From positions 1 to 64,000 of the forward strand of contig NZ_DHYG01000053.1 of the NCBI RefSeq assembly GCF_002414005.1: DNA of 64,000 bases, in the 5' to 3' direction. The position numbers and the translations under genes were made by a program. Of this stretch, positions 36,861 through 46,663 are shown in pieces (the first letter of the stretch is position 1; the number at the start of each line of letters is the position of its first letter). Below the pieces are notes generated by a model. That model saw nothing but the letters and a program-made list of their open reading frames with translations. It had not been told where the DNA came from and did not search any database. Source of the DNA: Psychrobacter sp. UBA5136 (GTDB taxonomy: Bacteria > Pseudomonadota > Gammaproteobacteria > Pseudomonadales > Moraxellaceae).

Positions 36861-37586
36861 TTATTCAGCCATTGCAAGGTAGATGCCACGGTTTGACGCA
36901 TCGTCAACGTATTGAGCATCGCGCCAGGTTGTATAGTTATAGACGCCGCTGTACGGGCTAATACTACTCTGACGAAAATCTGAAACCCAATTACTACCGT
37001 CAAAAATCTGAATATGGCCATGCGGGTGCTTTGCGCTGCGATCATAGACCACGACGTCGCCAATCTGTGGCTGCTCATTATTACTAATCTTAGCAAAGCC
37101 AGCTTGGGCTAGCGTGCCACGAGAGGCATACTGATAAGCTGACGGATTAGGCGTAAATTCGTAACCTGCTGATTGTAAAGCTTTACGGACGTAACGAGCA
37201 CAGTAACCTGTGCTGCTTGAGCGCGCCACGCGCGAGGCGTTGGCTGCGGCTATTGCAGGGGCAGAATAAGGATCTGGCACTGAATTGGTGCGCTGCTGAC
37301 GCTGCTCATAAGATAGACGGCTGGTTAGTGAGGCAAGCTGGTATTCTTTTTGTTTTGCATGAGCGCTAAGGCTATCAATTGCTTGACTGATTTCGTCATT
37401 GCTTGAAACATAAGCACCGCTATTGGTGCTATAGATATTGCGACTCGAACCGTAGTTCGCAGAAGTAGAGATATTTGTGATGGTATGACTCAAGGTATTA
37501 TTTGGTTGAAAGGTCGTTTCGACAGCACCACTCGTTTGTGCTATACCCATTCCCAATACTGACAAAATTAATAAAGCTTGTTTCAT
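36861..37586 (-). CDS. Secreted CHAP-like cell-wall hydrolase
   Basis: The 241-aa protein starts with a signal peptide (KQALLILSVLGMGIAQTSGA, about 1-22), then a low-complexity Ser/Asn-rich linker, then a CHAP-type cysteine peptidase domain with Cys in GYCARYVRKAL and His in HPHGHIQIF. Such domains cut peptide bonds in peptidoglycan. Substrate and partner are not shown. The longer frame from 37664 lacks a ribosome site; ATG 37586 gives the signal peptide and has AGGTAG upstream. The gene ends in a clear terminator. Confidence 0.82.
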   Translation of the reverse strand: MKQALLILSVLGMGIAQTSGAVETTFQPNNTLSHTITNISTSANYGSSRNIYSTNSGAYVSSNDEISQAIDSLSAHAKQKEYQLASLTSRLSYEQRQQRTNSVPDPYSAPAIAAANASRVARSSSTGYCARYVRKALQSAGYEFTPNPSAYQYASRGTLAQAGFAKISNNEQPQIGDVVVYDRSAKHPHGHIQIFDGSNWVSDFRQSSISPYSGVYNYTTWRDAQYVDDASNRGIYLAMAE

Positions 37587-37750
37587 AAATTTACTACCTA
37601 TTGTAAATACAAGATTGCTTGCCGTCCGTGACAAAGCATGAATTAATTTAGGGAAGATGATCACGAATTAAACATGATAAAATCCGTAGTACAAAAGCTC
37701 GCTGTTTATGATGAATATCGATTTTGTCACCTAGAAGATGAGTGTTTACG

Positions 37751-38266
37751 ATGTCAAAAAAACAACCTAACCGCCTTGCTAAACTGATTGATCATCAAGC
37801 TTTTGCCGGTAGTGCGCTACCGCAAACGCTTGCTGATAATATGCGTTTATATCTAAAAGCAACGACCGAGGTAAAAGAGCTTTTGGTAGATTGTCTACCT
37901 GAGGAAATCCTCAATAACTGCTGGGTTGTGGGCTTAACCGCTGAGCAGCTTACACTCAGTGTGGACTCGATGACGGCTGCCAACCATATTCGCTATTTAC
38001 AAAGCGCGTATTTGCAAGTGTTAACAGAGCAGTCGATTACATTTAAACAACTCAAGCAAATCCGTGTCGTCGTAGCGCATATTTCTGCCAATAATAATTA
38101 TCCTAAATCATCAAAAGCGTCGTCAGCACCCTTATCAAAGCCTCGCAAAGCCCATGAAAATCAGGCCCTTAGCCAAAACACAAAGCGGACTATATCACAG
38201 GCTGCAGAGCATGTCACCACCGATAAAAATCTCAAAAATGCCCTTTTGCGCCTACTTGATCAGTAA
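37751..38266 (+). CDS. DUF721 (DciA-like) protein
   Basis: The 171-aa protein resembles DUF721/DciA, an ancestral replicative helicase loader type, by the LPEEILNNCWVVGLTAEQLTLSVDS strand region and its place beside lpxC, where Pseudomonas and Acinetobacter carry the DUF721 gene. The C-terminus is basic and Ser-rich. The family fits by pattern and synteny, not by a definite active-site motif. The GTG at 37742 is an alternative start; ATG 37751 has GAG eight bases upstream. It is convergent with lpxC. Confidence 0.75.
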   Translation: MSKKQPNRLAKLIDHQAFAGSALPQTLADNMRLYLKATTEVKELLVDCLPEEILNNCWVVGLTAEQLTLSVDSMTAANHIRYLQSAYLQVLTEQSITFKQLKQIRVVVAHISANNNYPKSSKASSAPLSKPRKAHENQALSQNTKRTISQAAEHVTTDKNLKNALLRLLDQ

Positions 38267-38354
38267 AAATCCTTCGTTTACTTTGTAAAGTTATGTAATT
38301 TAGACCCGTGAGTTACCCTACTAAAGCTGCGTTTTTGTAATTTCATAAACAAAA

Positions 38355-38407
38355 AAAATCATCTGTCAGTGCCATTCACATTGTGAACCTCACTGACAGA
38401 TGATTTT
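38355..38407. terminator. Long bidirectional hairpin between the DciA-like gene and lpxC
   Basis: A perfect 17-bp stem (38355-38371 with 38391-38407) has an inner TTCACA/TGTGAA stem. A- and T-runs flank it, so it can terminate transcripts from both convergent genes. Confidence 0.9.
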
Positions 38408-38564
38408 ATTATTTCCTGCATCTTTTGTTTTATCGATGCTAGAGCAGTTTATCACTAAAATAGCAATGAAAATATCCATTTAAACGAATATTATTTAGTC
38501 CTGCTTATAACCAAGTTATGTAATATTACGTAAATGTTTCGATACTTCGTGTATATTCCTGTAT

Positions 38565-39482
38565 TCATCCTTCAACTGTTATACGATTCAAAGGTAAATA
38601 TTCGATAGGACAGCTTACATTGTCATCAAAAGTTACAATTTCAAAGTTATTAGGGTCGGATAATATCTCCCGTACCAGCATATTATTTAATGCATGACCA
38701 GATTTATAAGCATTAAAACGACCTAAAATTGGATAGCCAATCAGGTATAAATCCCCCAAAGCATCTAAGATTTTATGACGTACAAATTCGTCATGAAAGC
38801 GCAGACCTTCTTCATTAAGAATACTGGCATCATCAATGACAATGGCATTGTCCATACTGCCGCCCAGCGCTAAATTATTTTGACGTAAGGCTTCAATATC
38901 GCGCAAAAAGCCAAAGGTACGCGCTGAGCTTAGCTGCTCGATGAAGTTTTGCGTTGAAAACTGCAACTGTGCATGCTGAAAATCTTTATTGATCGCCGGA
39001 TGGTCGAAATCAATCTCAAAATTTAGCTCAAAACCGTTATAAGGACGCAGCTCTGCCCATTTATCGTCAACTTTGACGCGTACGGGGCGCACAATTTTAA
39101 TAAAGCGCTTTAAAGCTTCTTGTTCACAAAACCCTGCCTGTAGCAGCAAACCAACAAATGGCGCTGCGCTACCGTCCATAATTGGTATCTCTGACGCTGA
39201 TACGCGGATTAACAGATTATCAATGCCAAGACCGGCGACCGCACTAAGCAAATGCTCGACCGTGCCCACGCGTGTGCCGCCAAATACCAGATTTGATGAC
39301 ATCATCGTATCTTGCACCAAAAAGGCACTGGCAGGGATCGGTTCGCTGCCCACAATATCAGAACGCTCAAAAATAATTCCGGTATTAATCGGCTGCGGGT
39401 GAAACTCTAAGTCAACAGGTTGACCACTATGAAGACCAGTACCGGTAACGGCTATTGCTGTTTTTATGGTTCGTTGGTTCAT
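38565..39482 (-). CDS. lpxC: UDP-3-O-acyl-N-acetylglucosamine deacetylase LpxC
   Basis: The 305-aa zinc enzyme is the committed step of lipid A synthesis. Zinc ligands lie in VEHLLSAVAGLG and HDEFVRHKILDALGDL, and the catalytic His is in YKSGHALNN. The longer frame is trimmed to ATG 39482 (MNQRTIK), which has GAGAAG. It follows ftsZ as in other gammaproteobacteria, but 300 bases and a terminator lie between them, so it probably has its own promoter. Confidence 0.98.
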   Translation of the reverse strand: MNQRTIKTAIAVTGTGLHSGQPVDLEFHPQPINTGIIFERSDIVGSEPIPASAFLVQDTMMSSNLVFGGTRVGTVEHLLSAVAGLGIDNLLIRVSASEIPIMDGSAAPFVGLLLQAGFCEQEALKRFIKIVRPVRVKVDDKWAELRPYNGFELNFEIDFDHPAINKDFQHAQLQFSTQNFIEQLSSARTFGFLRDIEALRQNNLALGGSMDNAIVIDDASILNEEGLRFHDEFVRHKILDALGDLYLIGYPILGRFNAYKSGHALNNMLVREILSDPNNFEIVTFDDNVSCPIEYLPLNRITVEG

Positions 39483-39782
39483 GGCTGTCTTCTCACATAT
39501 TTTGTTACAATTGACATAGTGTAGCATTACCCGCCCCTAGTTCGCTAGCGCTAAAAAGCGTTAATTTGCTTATCTCCTTGATTGATAACACTTATCGTCA
39601 TTATTTTAACGTTTGTTTTTATAACGTAACAAATGCTCAATCTTTAACAACCTAGAATTTCAAGCAAATTACTAACGTTGCGCTTTATATAAATTCAGCC
39701 TTAAAATAAACACAAAAAAGCCAGTATCGAAATACTGGCTTTTTTCACAACCGCTATCTACTACAACGCTTTATTTTATTGA
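39483..39782. other. ftsZ-lpxC gap
   Basis: This 300-base gap contains the ftsZ terminator (39714-39745) and otherwise AT-rich DNA where the lpxC promoter should lie. No gene is visible. Confidence 0.5.
39714..39745 (-). terminator. Intrinsic terminator of ftsZ
   Basis: GCCAGTAT and ATACTGGC pair perfectly around a 4-base loop, flanked by A6 and T6. It lies about 40 bases past the ftsZ stop. Confidence 0.93.
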
Positions 39783-40979
39783 CTATTTATTTTGTTGGCG
39801 CTTGAGATAGTCTTGAATACTGTTGGTTTTGGTCTTAGGCTGCTCTTGCGGCGCACTTGAGCGTAACGGGCTTTCTTGATACTGAGCTTGCGACTGTTTT
39901 TGACTGTTTAGCGCACTGGTATGCAAGTTTGGGTCAACAGGCTGAGTGCTATTGACAGATGGTACTGGCTGCTCGACCACTTCTGGCTCTTCGCCAGCAT
40001 TTTCATCTAAGGTTAAACCCGTTGCGATAACCGTCACATGCAAGTCATCACCCATTTTTTCATCGATAACAGAACCATAGAAAATGTGGGCGTCGTCGAT
40101 GTCGGTAATTTCTTCGACGATAACGCTGATTTTGCTCATCTCATCAAGTGATAAAGATTCAGAAGAAATGACGTTTACCAGTAAGCCTTTGGCATTTTCT
40201 AGACGTAAGTCGTCTAATAATGGTGATCTGATGGCTTTTTCGGTCGCTTGACGCGCACGATCATCGCCGCTTGCACGGCCAATACCCATCATCGCATGAC
40301 CTTTGGCGGTCATCGCGGTACGAATATCGTTAAAGTCAATGTTAATCATACCTTCGCTGGCGATGGTTTCTGCAATGCCTTGAACCGCATGCAATAGAAC
40401 GTCATCCGCTTTTTTAAAGGCGTCTTGCATAGAGATATTGCCGTAAACACTCATCAGCTTGTCATTTGGGATGGTAATGATCGAGTCGACAAAATTGGTC
40501 AACTGCTCGATACCCGCTTTAGCCGCCTTGATACGTTTACCACCTTCAAACTTAAATGGGGTGGTCACAACCGCTACGGTTAAGACTTCCATTTCTTTGG
40601 CAATACGCGCAACCACTGGAGCGGCGCCCGTACCTGTACCGCCGCCCATACCAGCGGTAATAAATACCATGTCTGAGTGCTCAAGTAAGGCGCGGATAGC
40701 TTCTTCATCCGCTTCTGCCGCTTCACGACCAACTTCTGGGTTTGCGCCAGCGCCGAGACCACGGTTGGTTTTGGCGCCAAGTTGCAACTTATGCGGCGCT
40801 GTCAGACGATCGAGCGCTTGTTTATCCGTATTGGCACAGACAAACGTTACACCTCTAATCCCTTGTTGTACCATATGCTCAACCGCATTACCGCCGCCGC
40901 CGCCCACACCGAATACAGTGAAGCTTGCCTGGCCGTTACTTTGAAGCTGATTATCATCTGGCATGGTGTATTTTGACAT
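39783..40979 (-). CDS. ftsZ: Cell division protein FtsZ
   Basis: The 398-aa tubulin-like GTPase forms the division ring. The tubulin signature GGGTGTGAAPVVA, VGGGGGNAVEHM at the N-terminal loop and the NxDxxD-type T7 loop (NIDFNDIRTAM) are intact, then a Gln-rich linker and a C-terminal tail peptide (NSIQDYLKRQQNK). The true start is ATG 40979 (MSKYTMPDD) with GGAG; the longer frame is a shadow extension. ftsA lies 234 bases upstream, a larger spacing than in E. coli. Confidence 0.99.
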   Translation of the reverse strand: MSKYTMPDDNQLQSNGQASFTVFGVGGGGGNAVEHMVQQGIRGVTFVCANTDKQALDRLTAPHKLQLGAKTNRGLGAGANPEVGREAAEADEEAIRALLEHSDMVFITAGMGGGTGTGAAPVVARIAKEMEVLTVAVVTTPFKFEGGKRIKAAKAGIEQLTNFVDSIITIPNDKLMSVYGNISMQDAFKKADDVLLHAVQGIAETIASEGMINIDFNDIRTAMTAKGHAMMGIGRASGDDRARQATEKAIRSPLLDDLRLENAKGLLVNVISSESLSLDEMSKISVIVEEITDIDDAHIFYGSVIDEKMGDDLHVTVIATGLTLDENAGEEPEVVEQPVPSVNSTQPVDPNLHTSALNSQKQSQAQYQESPLRSSAPQEQPKTKTNSIQDYLKRQQNK

Positions 40980-41213
40980 AAAAAGGTTTCTCCAGTTGCA
41001 GATAGCGTGATGGTCGATACGTAGTAACACACTCATATGGCGCGCTATCGACTTACTATATATAAATGTATTTAAATAAAACAGGGCAATGGCTTAAATA
41101 GTAGTGCTCAGCCAATACATGCCATTATTGTACAGGGTGCTGCTATTAATATGCTTACCTATTATGCTGCGTCATACTCTTCACTACTTAGTAGGCGTAA
41201 TTTGTCAGCAAAA

Positions 41214-42506
41214 TTATAATATCTTTTTGAGTACACTAGCAAAACGTTGTCCTGCACTCTGAAAAACACTTGTGACGCGATTTTTTTGAATCGCTTCTGG
41301 CTCGCTTTTTTCACTGTGACGAAACTGCTCGCTTTGACTATATAGTAAGGTACCAAATGCCGTTTGATAAGCGCGATCATTGACCTGCATATTCAGCTGC
41401 TTAAATGACTCATCGTTATCAAAATGGTTATAAGCGCTAATGGCGGGATGGGTGTTGGTCAATACCACCGGCATTTTTAGCAGTTTTTTGGCAAAAGGTA
41501 TCATACCTTTAATGGCACTACCGCCGCCTGTGAGTACAATGCCCTTATCAATATAGCCTAACAAATCAGCGTCATGGAGTTGGCGCACCACTTCAGTAAA
41601 AATCTGTACATAACGCGCTTCAATGATGCGCGCCAGATTATACGTACCGATATTAATCTCATCGCCCGTCCCTTGCGGCTTAAATAAAAAGAAGGAGCTG
41701 GGATCGACGCTATTGATATCGACGGTACCGTACGTTTTTTTAAGCCGCTCAGCTTCTATCATGGAGATGCCAACATCGGCTGAAATATCCATGGTCACTT
41801 CATGGCTACCTGTAGCGATACAGTGGGTAAAAATGAGCTTATTTTCTTTATACACACAAATACTGGTGGTACTCGCACCGATATCAACCAAGCAAACTCC
41901 TTGCTGGCGCTCGTCAGGCATCAAGCTATATTCGGCACTGGTAACGGCATCAAAAACAATATGATCGATGCCCACGTCACAGCTTTGCAAGAGTTTTTGG
42001 ATGTTTTGACGGCCCGCTACTGGCATCATCATCATATGATACATGACGGTGATATTGTGCGCGACCATGTCGATGGCGTCATCAACCATCATCTCTTGAT
42101 TGTCGATATAAATACCTTGCTGGCAGCAATGCATCAGATAATAGTCAGGCGACAAGTCTTGTGATTTGGCATTGGAGAGTGCTTGTACCATATCTTTGGC
42201 ACGGACGACTTCGTCCTCAACCCTGACTTCACCTGCACTATTTTTACTCAATAGCTCAGGCGTTGCCAAGGTCAACCAAACACTATGCACGCGGCAATTG
42301 GCGGTATCTTCTGCTTCTTGAATCGCTTGTTTGATAGCGCCTTGCAAACGTTCGCGATGCTTTATCTGCCCTTGATAAAAGTCGCTATTTTTAACTTGTC
42401 CCACACCCATAATACGAATGTCTTTTGCAGAGACAACGCTGCCAATGACGACGTACACTGCCGTGGCACTTAGATGGACAACAACCAGATTTTCAGTATT
42501 TTTCAT
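41214..42506 (-). CDS. ftsA: Cell division protein FtsA
   Basis: The 430-aa actin-like protein tethers FtsZ to the membrane. ATPase motifs CLVDIGASTTSICVY and GIVLTGGGSAIKG are present, and a C-terminal amphipathic helix (TSVFQSAGQRFASVLKKIL) is the membrane anchor. ATG 42506 (MKNTENLVVVH) matches the family start; the longer frame is unlikely. It sits between ftsQ and ftsZ, 231 and 234 bases away. Confidence 0.96.
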   Translation of the reverse strand: MKNTENLVVVHLSATAVYVVIGSVVSAKDIRIMGVGQVKNSDFYQGQIKHRERLQGAIKQAIQEAEDTANCRVHSVWLTLATPELLSKNSAGEVRVEDEVVRAKDMVQALSNAKSQDLSPDYYLMHCCQQGIYIDNQEMMVDDAIDMVAHNITVMYHMMMMPVAGRQNIQKLLQSCDVGIDHIVFDAVTSAEYSLMPDERQQGVCLVDIGASTTSICVYKENKLIFTHCIATGSHEVTMDISADVGISMIEAERLKKTYGTVDINSVDPSSFFLFKPQGTGDEINIGTYNLARIIEARYVQIFTEVVRQLHDADLLGYIDKGIVLTGGGSAIKGMIPFAKKLLKMPVVLTNTHPAISAYNHFDNDESFKQLNMQVNDRAYQTAFGTLLYSQSEQFRHSEKSEPEAIQKNRVTSVFQSAGQRFASVLKKIL

Positions 42507-42737
42507 GGTACCAGACAAATTATCGCTAAACAGGAGAGCAAATGACGTCTCCATTAAATCATTAAAAATGCGCTTTATTACGCGGTCATATTATAAGTAA
42601 ACTCTCTACCTTAAAAAGCAGACGGCTATAGAACCTTAATTGCTTTCTTAAACTTTATTTCTTAGTGGTTTTTCTTCGTATTCTTACTGGGTGTTTTTGC
42701 TTAGTATTTTCACTTAATACCATCGCGAGATGCTTTT

Positions 42738-43535
42738 TTATGGTGGCGTTTCAGCATTTTTTGGCGGCGCAAGATTCCATGCGATGGTAAATCCATTTTT
42801 GTAACGAAGATCGACTGACTGTATTTCTTCTCGGCGGCGGCTTAACTGATTGCCAAGCAGCTGACTTAAATTCAACAGTTTTTGCGCCGTGTTTTCATTA
42901 TCAACAATGACACGTAAGCCATTATCAAAGCGAATCAGCCACGTCATTCTTGGCGACAATATGATATCAGCAACTTGCATATCAAGCGGCGCAAACCAGT
43001 CATTCACTTGCTGCATCTGCTGCATAATGACGGGTGCTTGCGCCATGTTACCTTGCAAAGTTGCAAAGCGCTCTTGGGTCAACTCTCTACTATCCGCAGG
43101 AACAAAAACCGCGCCTTTTGCATCCACCAAACGCTCGGTACCAAAATTTGCCACTGCCTGTTTCGGCAAAGCTTTAATCACGATACCTTGTTGCCAATCA
43201 CGGCTGACACTGACTTGGTCAACCCACGCAAGACTGGTGGAAATGTCTCTCAGTGCTTGCAAATCAGAGGTAAAAAAGCTGCTCACCCTCTGCTGGTTCA
43301 TGAGTTGTTGTAACGCTCGGTACTGCACCACGGTCAAGCCATGTTCATCGACATGGATAGCGGCAGGCGGTGCGTCACGCAATGCTTTACCACCCATGAC
43401 CAATATCAGTACGAGCAAACCGAGCACCAATACCGTAAAAAAATATCTGACCATTGTCGGTATTTGAAAGCTAGAGTTAGGGCGAGAGGCTTTATCACTC
43501 ATCAAGTCAGCGATGTCATTGACAGTTTGAGTCAT
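42738..43535 (-). CDS. ftsQ: Cell division protein FtsQ
   Basis: The 265-aa protein has a short cytosolic N-terminus, one membrane segment (about 29-48) and a POTRA-like then beta domain in the periplasm, the FtsQ layout that links early and late division proteins. The ATG follows GGAAGA. Sequence identity is low, as usual for FtsQ; position between ddl and ftsA supports the call. A 447-base gap separates it from ddl, where E. coli has overlap. Confidence 0.9.
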   Translation of the reverse strand: MTQTVNDIADLMSDKASRPNSSFQIPTMVRYFFTVLVLGLLVLILVMGGKALRDAPPAAIHVDEHGLTVVQYRALQQLMNQQRVSSFFTSDLQALRDISTSLAWVDQVSVSRDWQQGIVIKALPKQAVANFGTERLVDAKGAVFVPADSRELTQERFATLQGNMAQAPVIMQQMQQVNDWFAPLDMQVADIILSPRMTWLIRFDNGLRVIVDNENTAQKLLNLSQLLGNQLSRRREEIQSVDLRYKNGFTIAWNLAPPKNAETPP

Positions 43536-43982
43536 AATACACGTCTTCCCTATTTTTTCTTAATGCCATTTACGTAACGCCAATGGAGCTTGTATTAAAG
43601 GTAAATCTGCTATTTATGCGCAGCACTTTATAAACTGACATGTTATCAATTTATCTATCTAAAACGGCCTATAAAGCTTGGTTATATGCTTTAAAACGTA
43701 ACATTTTTCTCATTTAATGAATAACTTAAGAGAAAATGCATAAATAACCATAAATATCACTAATATAGACCAATAATTACAATATTAACGTATTTTACGT
43801 TTAAACAATAGCGCCTCGCTCACTGCCAACAACGAATTTACACAAGATTACATTAAGTTGTGTTATAGCAGGGCTAGTGATACATTTGCATGAATTTAAG
43901 AAAGCCTTGTATTTTAAATAAATAGCGTTTAAAGAGTCGTTTTAAACATTCTCTGCAAAACCTTATTTTTATTAATAAAGAT
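43536..43982. other. AT-rich ftsQ-ddl gap
   Basis: This 447-base gap inside the division cluster is unusually long. It is AT-rich and contains an imperfect inverted repeat CATTTTTCTC / GAGAAAATG (43702-43711 and 43730-43738). I infer an ftsQAZ promoter here but could not find a confident -35/-10 pair. No gene is visible. Confidence 0.45.
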
Positions 43983-45119
43983 TTATAGGGTTTGCGCCAG
44001 AATGTGCCAACACAAGGTATCAAAATCCATCCCACGCGCTTTAGCCGCCATCGGCACCAAACTATGACTGGTCATGCCCGGCACGGTATTAATCTCAAGT
44101 AGCCAAAAGTTGCCAGCTTCATCTTGCATCGCATCGATACGTCCCCAACCTTTGGCATCAACGGCGCGAAATGCCGCCAAGCTCAATTCTTGCAGATGTT
44201 TTTCGTCGGCAGCGCTTAGTCCACAAGGTATATAATAGCTGGTATCATTGCGATTGTATTTGGCTTCAAAATCATAAAAGTTAGTAATGTCGGCAGGCTC
44301 AAGGCGAATGACCGGATAAGCTTCGTCGTCGATAATGACAATGGTAAACTCGCGGCCCGTAATCCAGCGTTCCGCCATCACGGCATCACCGCACTGCACC
44401 GCCGTTGCATACGCAGCAGGCAGCTCATCGAGGTTATTAACTTTGGTCATACCGATACTTGAGCCTTCATGGACAGGCTTAATAATTAGCGGTAGACCTA
44501 GCATATTAACCACTTGCTGCCAGTCGGTATCCGCTGTTAGCAATGAAAATGGCGCAGTCGATAAACCGCAACCTTGCCATAGCTGTTTGGTACGTACTTT
44601 GTCCATCCCAAGTGCTGATGCCAAAATACCAGAACCGGTTTGCGGAATATTAAACCACTGCAGCACGCCTTGTAATAAGCCATCTTCGCCGCCGCGACCA
44701 TGCAAGACGTTGAACACGCGGTCGTACGCCCGCAGTTCAGTAATGTCTTGATACTTAGGGTCAAAATGCGTGGCATCAACGCCTTGGTTTTGCAGCGCCT
44801 GTAATACGGCAGCGCCACTGTCTAACGACACGCTGCGCTCGTTGCTAGTGCCGCCATATATCACCGCAACTTTACCAAACTGACTGGCATCTTTGACTTT
44901 GCTGTTTGCGATGCTAGGCATAGCCTCATGGTTTGACTGGTCACTTGCAATCTTTTCCTGTTCTGCTTGCGCCGCGGCGGCCAGTGCAGGTTCTGGATTG
45001 GTAATCGCCGTTTTAGCGTCTGCATTCATACCTTTATCAACGCCGCCTTGATTTTCTTGGTGGTGGTTTTCTTGGTGATTGTTTTCTTGTTTACTGTGTT
45101 CTTGGTTATTGGTAGTCAT
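43983..45119 (-). CDS. ddl: D-alanine--D-alanine ligase with N-terminal extension
   Basis: The 378-aa ATP-grasp enzyme makes D-Ala-D-Ala for peptidoglycan. Motifs VAVIYGGTSNERSVSLDSG, LHGRGGEDG, KPVHEGSSIGM and EINTVPGMT are intact. The catalytic core starts near residue 81; before it lie 80 low-complexity residues with HQEN/QEN repeats, unlike normal Ddl (about 305-320). AGGAAC precedes the start ATG seven bases away, so the extension is likely translated. It is only 11 bases from murC, so these two form one operon. Confidence 0.95.
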   Translation of the reverse strand: MTTNNQEHSKQENNHQENHHQENQGGVDKGMNADAKTAITNPEPALAAAAQAEQEKIASDQSNHEAMPSIANSKVKDASQFGKVAVIYGGTSNERSVSLDSGAAVLQALQNQGVDATHFDPKYQDITELRAYDRVFNVLHGRGGEDGLLQGVLQWFNIPQTGSGILASALGMDKVRTKQLWQGCGLSTAPFSLLTADTDWQQVVNMLGLPLIIKPVHEGSSIGMTKVNNLDELPAAYATAVQCGDAVMAERWITGREFTIVIIDDEAYPVIRLEPADITNFYDFEAKYNRNDTSYYIPCGLSAADEKHLQELSLAAFRAVDAKGWGRIDAMQDEAGNFWLLEINTVPGMTSHSLVPMAAKARGMDFDTLCWHILAQTL

Positions 45120-45130
45120 CAGTTTTGTTC

Positions 45131-46588
45131 CTAAAATGCTTTTGCGGCTTGTTTGATATATAGATCATTGGCAGCCAATTCGATTGCTATTTGCCCAACA
45201 TTACCTGCGCCTTGGGTGATTAACATGTCATTGGCTTTAAGTAGGCGCTGCATCACAGGGGCGATATTCTCTTTAGCGATAATCGTTGGCTCAACGGCGC
45301 CGCGCATGCGAATACTACGTGCCAAGGCTTTGGTATCAGCGCCAGCAATCGGGCTTTCACCAGCGGGATAAACATCCAATAATAATAGTTCATCGACGCT
45401 TGAGAGCACTTCGACGAAATCATCAAAGCAATCACGCGTGCGGCTGTAGCGATGCGGCTGGAACATCATGACTAAACGGCGCTCAGGAAAACTTTGACGC
45501 GCCGCTTTAATCGTCGCATCCACCTCTCTTGGATGGTGACCATAATCATCAATTAGCAAGACATCACCATCATCTATCTCTACAGCTGCCTGCTGCTCAA
45601 AGCGGCGACCAACGCCAGCGAATTTTTGCAAGGCGCGGGTAATCGCTTCGTCATCAACGCCTTCGTCGGTTGCCATCGTAATCGCAGCCAGCGCGTTATA
45701 AACGTTGTGTACACCTGGAATATTCAGGGTCAGACGCAGTGGGTCGCGGTCGCGGCGCAAGACGGTAAAGTGGGTTTTTGTCCCTTCACTGACCAAATCA
45801 ACGGCTTGGACATCGTTAAAGGGCTCAAGACCAAAGGTTAATACCGGACGTCCAATGTCATCAATCATAGCGTACAATTCAGGGTCGTCGCCGCAAACCA
45901 CCGCCAGACCATAAAACGGCATGTTTTGTAAAAACTGGATATAAGCGGCTTTTAATTTATCAAAACTATTGCCGTAGGTTTCCATGTGGTCTTGATCGAT
46001 ATTGGTGACAATCGCCGCCATCGGATGCAAAGTCAAAAATGACGCGTCGGATTCATCGGCTTCAGCAATTAAATAACGACTGCTACCAAGCGCAGCATTT
46101 TTACCCGAAGCATTTAATTTACCACCAATCACATAGGTCGGATCAAGCTGCCCTTCTGCCATCATGGTCGTCAGCAAGCTGGTGGTGGTGGTTTTACCAT
46201 GCGCGCCAGCAACGGCGATACCATGACGGTAGCGCATCAACTCGCCGAGCATATCCGCACGGCGTACCACGGGCAGACGCGCCTCAAGCGCCGCTTTTAC
46301 CTCAGGATTGCTACGGTCAATAGCGGACGATACAACGATAACGTCGGCATTGGCGATATTTTTGGAATCATGACCAATCGCAATATCGATACCAATCTGC
46401 GCTAAGCGCTTAGTGACCAAGCTCTCCGCAATATCAGAACCGCTGACTTTATAGCCTTGATTGTTCATCACCTCAGCGATACCGCACATCCCCGAGCCAC
46501 CAATGCCGATAAAATGTAAATGCTGAATACGGCGCATTTCTGGTATTTCAATCAAACGCTTAGTTAAAGATTTAGCAGAGGTTGGCAT
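45131..46588 (-). CDS. murC: UDP-N-acetylmuramate--L-alanine ligase
   Basis: The 485-aa Mur ligase adds L-Ala to UDP-MurNAc. [13 protein letters not shown], the P-loop AGAHGKTTT, the [12 protein letters not shown] segment and RFEQQ mark it as MurC. The ATG has a weak GAGA. It lies 11 bases before ddl and 75 after murG, in the same direction as the rest of the cluster. Confidence 0.98.
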   Translation of the reverse strand: MPTSAKSLTKRLIEIPEMRRIQHLHFIGIGGSGMCGIAEVMNNQGYKVSGSDIAESLVTKRLAQIGIDIAIGHDSKNIANADVIVVSSAIDRSNPEVKAALEARLPVVRRADMLGELMRYRHGIAVAGAHGKTTTTSLLTTMMAEGQLDPTYVIGGKLNASGKNAALGSSRYLIAEADESDASFLTLHPMAAIVTNIDQDHMETYGNSFDKLKAAYIQFLQNMPFYGLAVVCGDDPELYAMIDDIGRPVLTFGLEPFNDVQAVDLVSEGTKTHFTVLRRDRDPLRLTLNIPGVHNVYNALAAITMATDEGVDDEAITRALQKFAGVGRRFEQQAAVEIDDGDVLLIDDYGHHPREVDATIKAARQSFPERRLVMMFQPHRYSRTRDCFDDFVEVLSSVDELLLLDVYPAGESPIAGADTKALARSIRMRGAVEPTIIAKENIAPVMQRLLKANDMLITQGAGNVGQIAIELAANDLYIKQAAKAF

Positions 46589-46663
46589 AGGGTTTTCTCT
46601 TTATTGAAGACAAACAAATTTAATTGGTAATAAATAACAAATAATAAGTAATAAAATTAACTT

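Noticed and set aside
40459..40944. 161-aa plus-strand frame opposite ftsZ
   Set aside because: Pro/Ser/Thr-rich translation of a conserved gene's antisense; no independent support.
42889..43467. 192-aa plus-strand frame opposite ftsQ
   Set aside because: Cys/Ser-rich composition and full overlap with ftsQ indicate a shadow frame.
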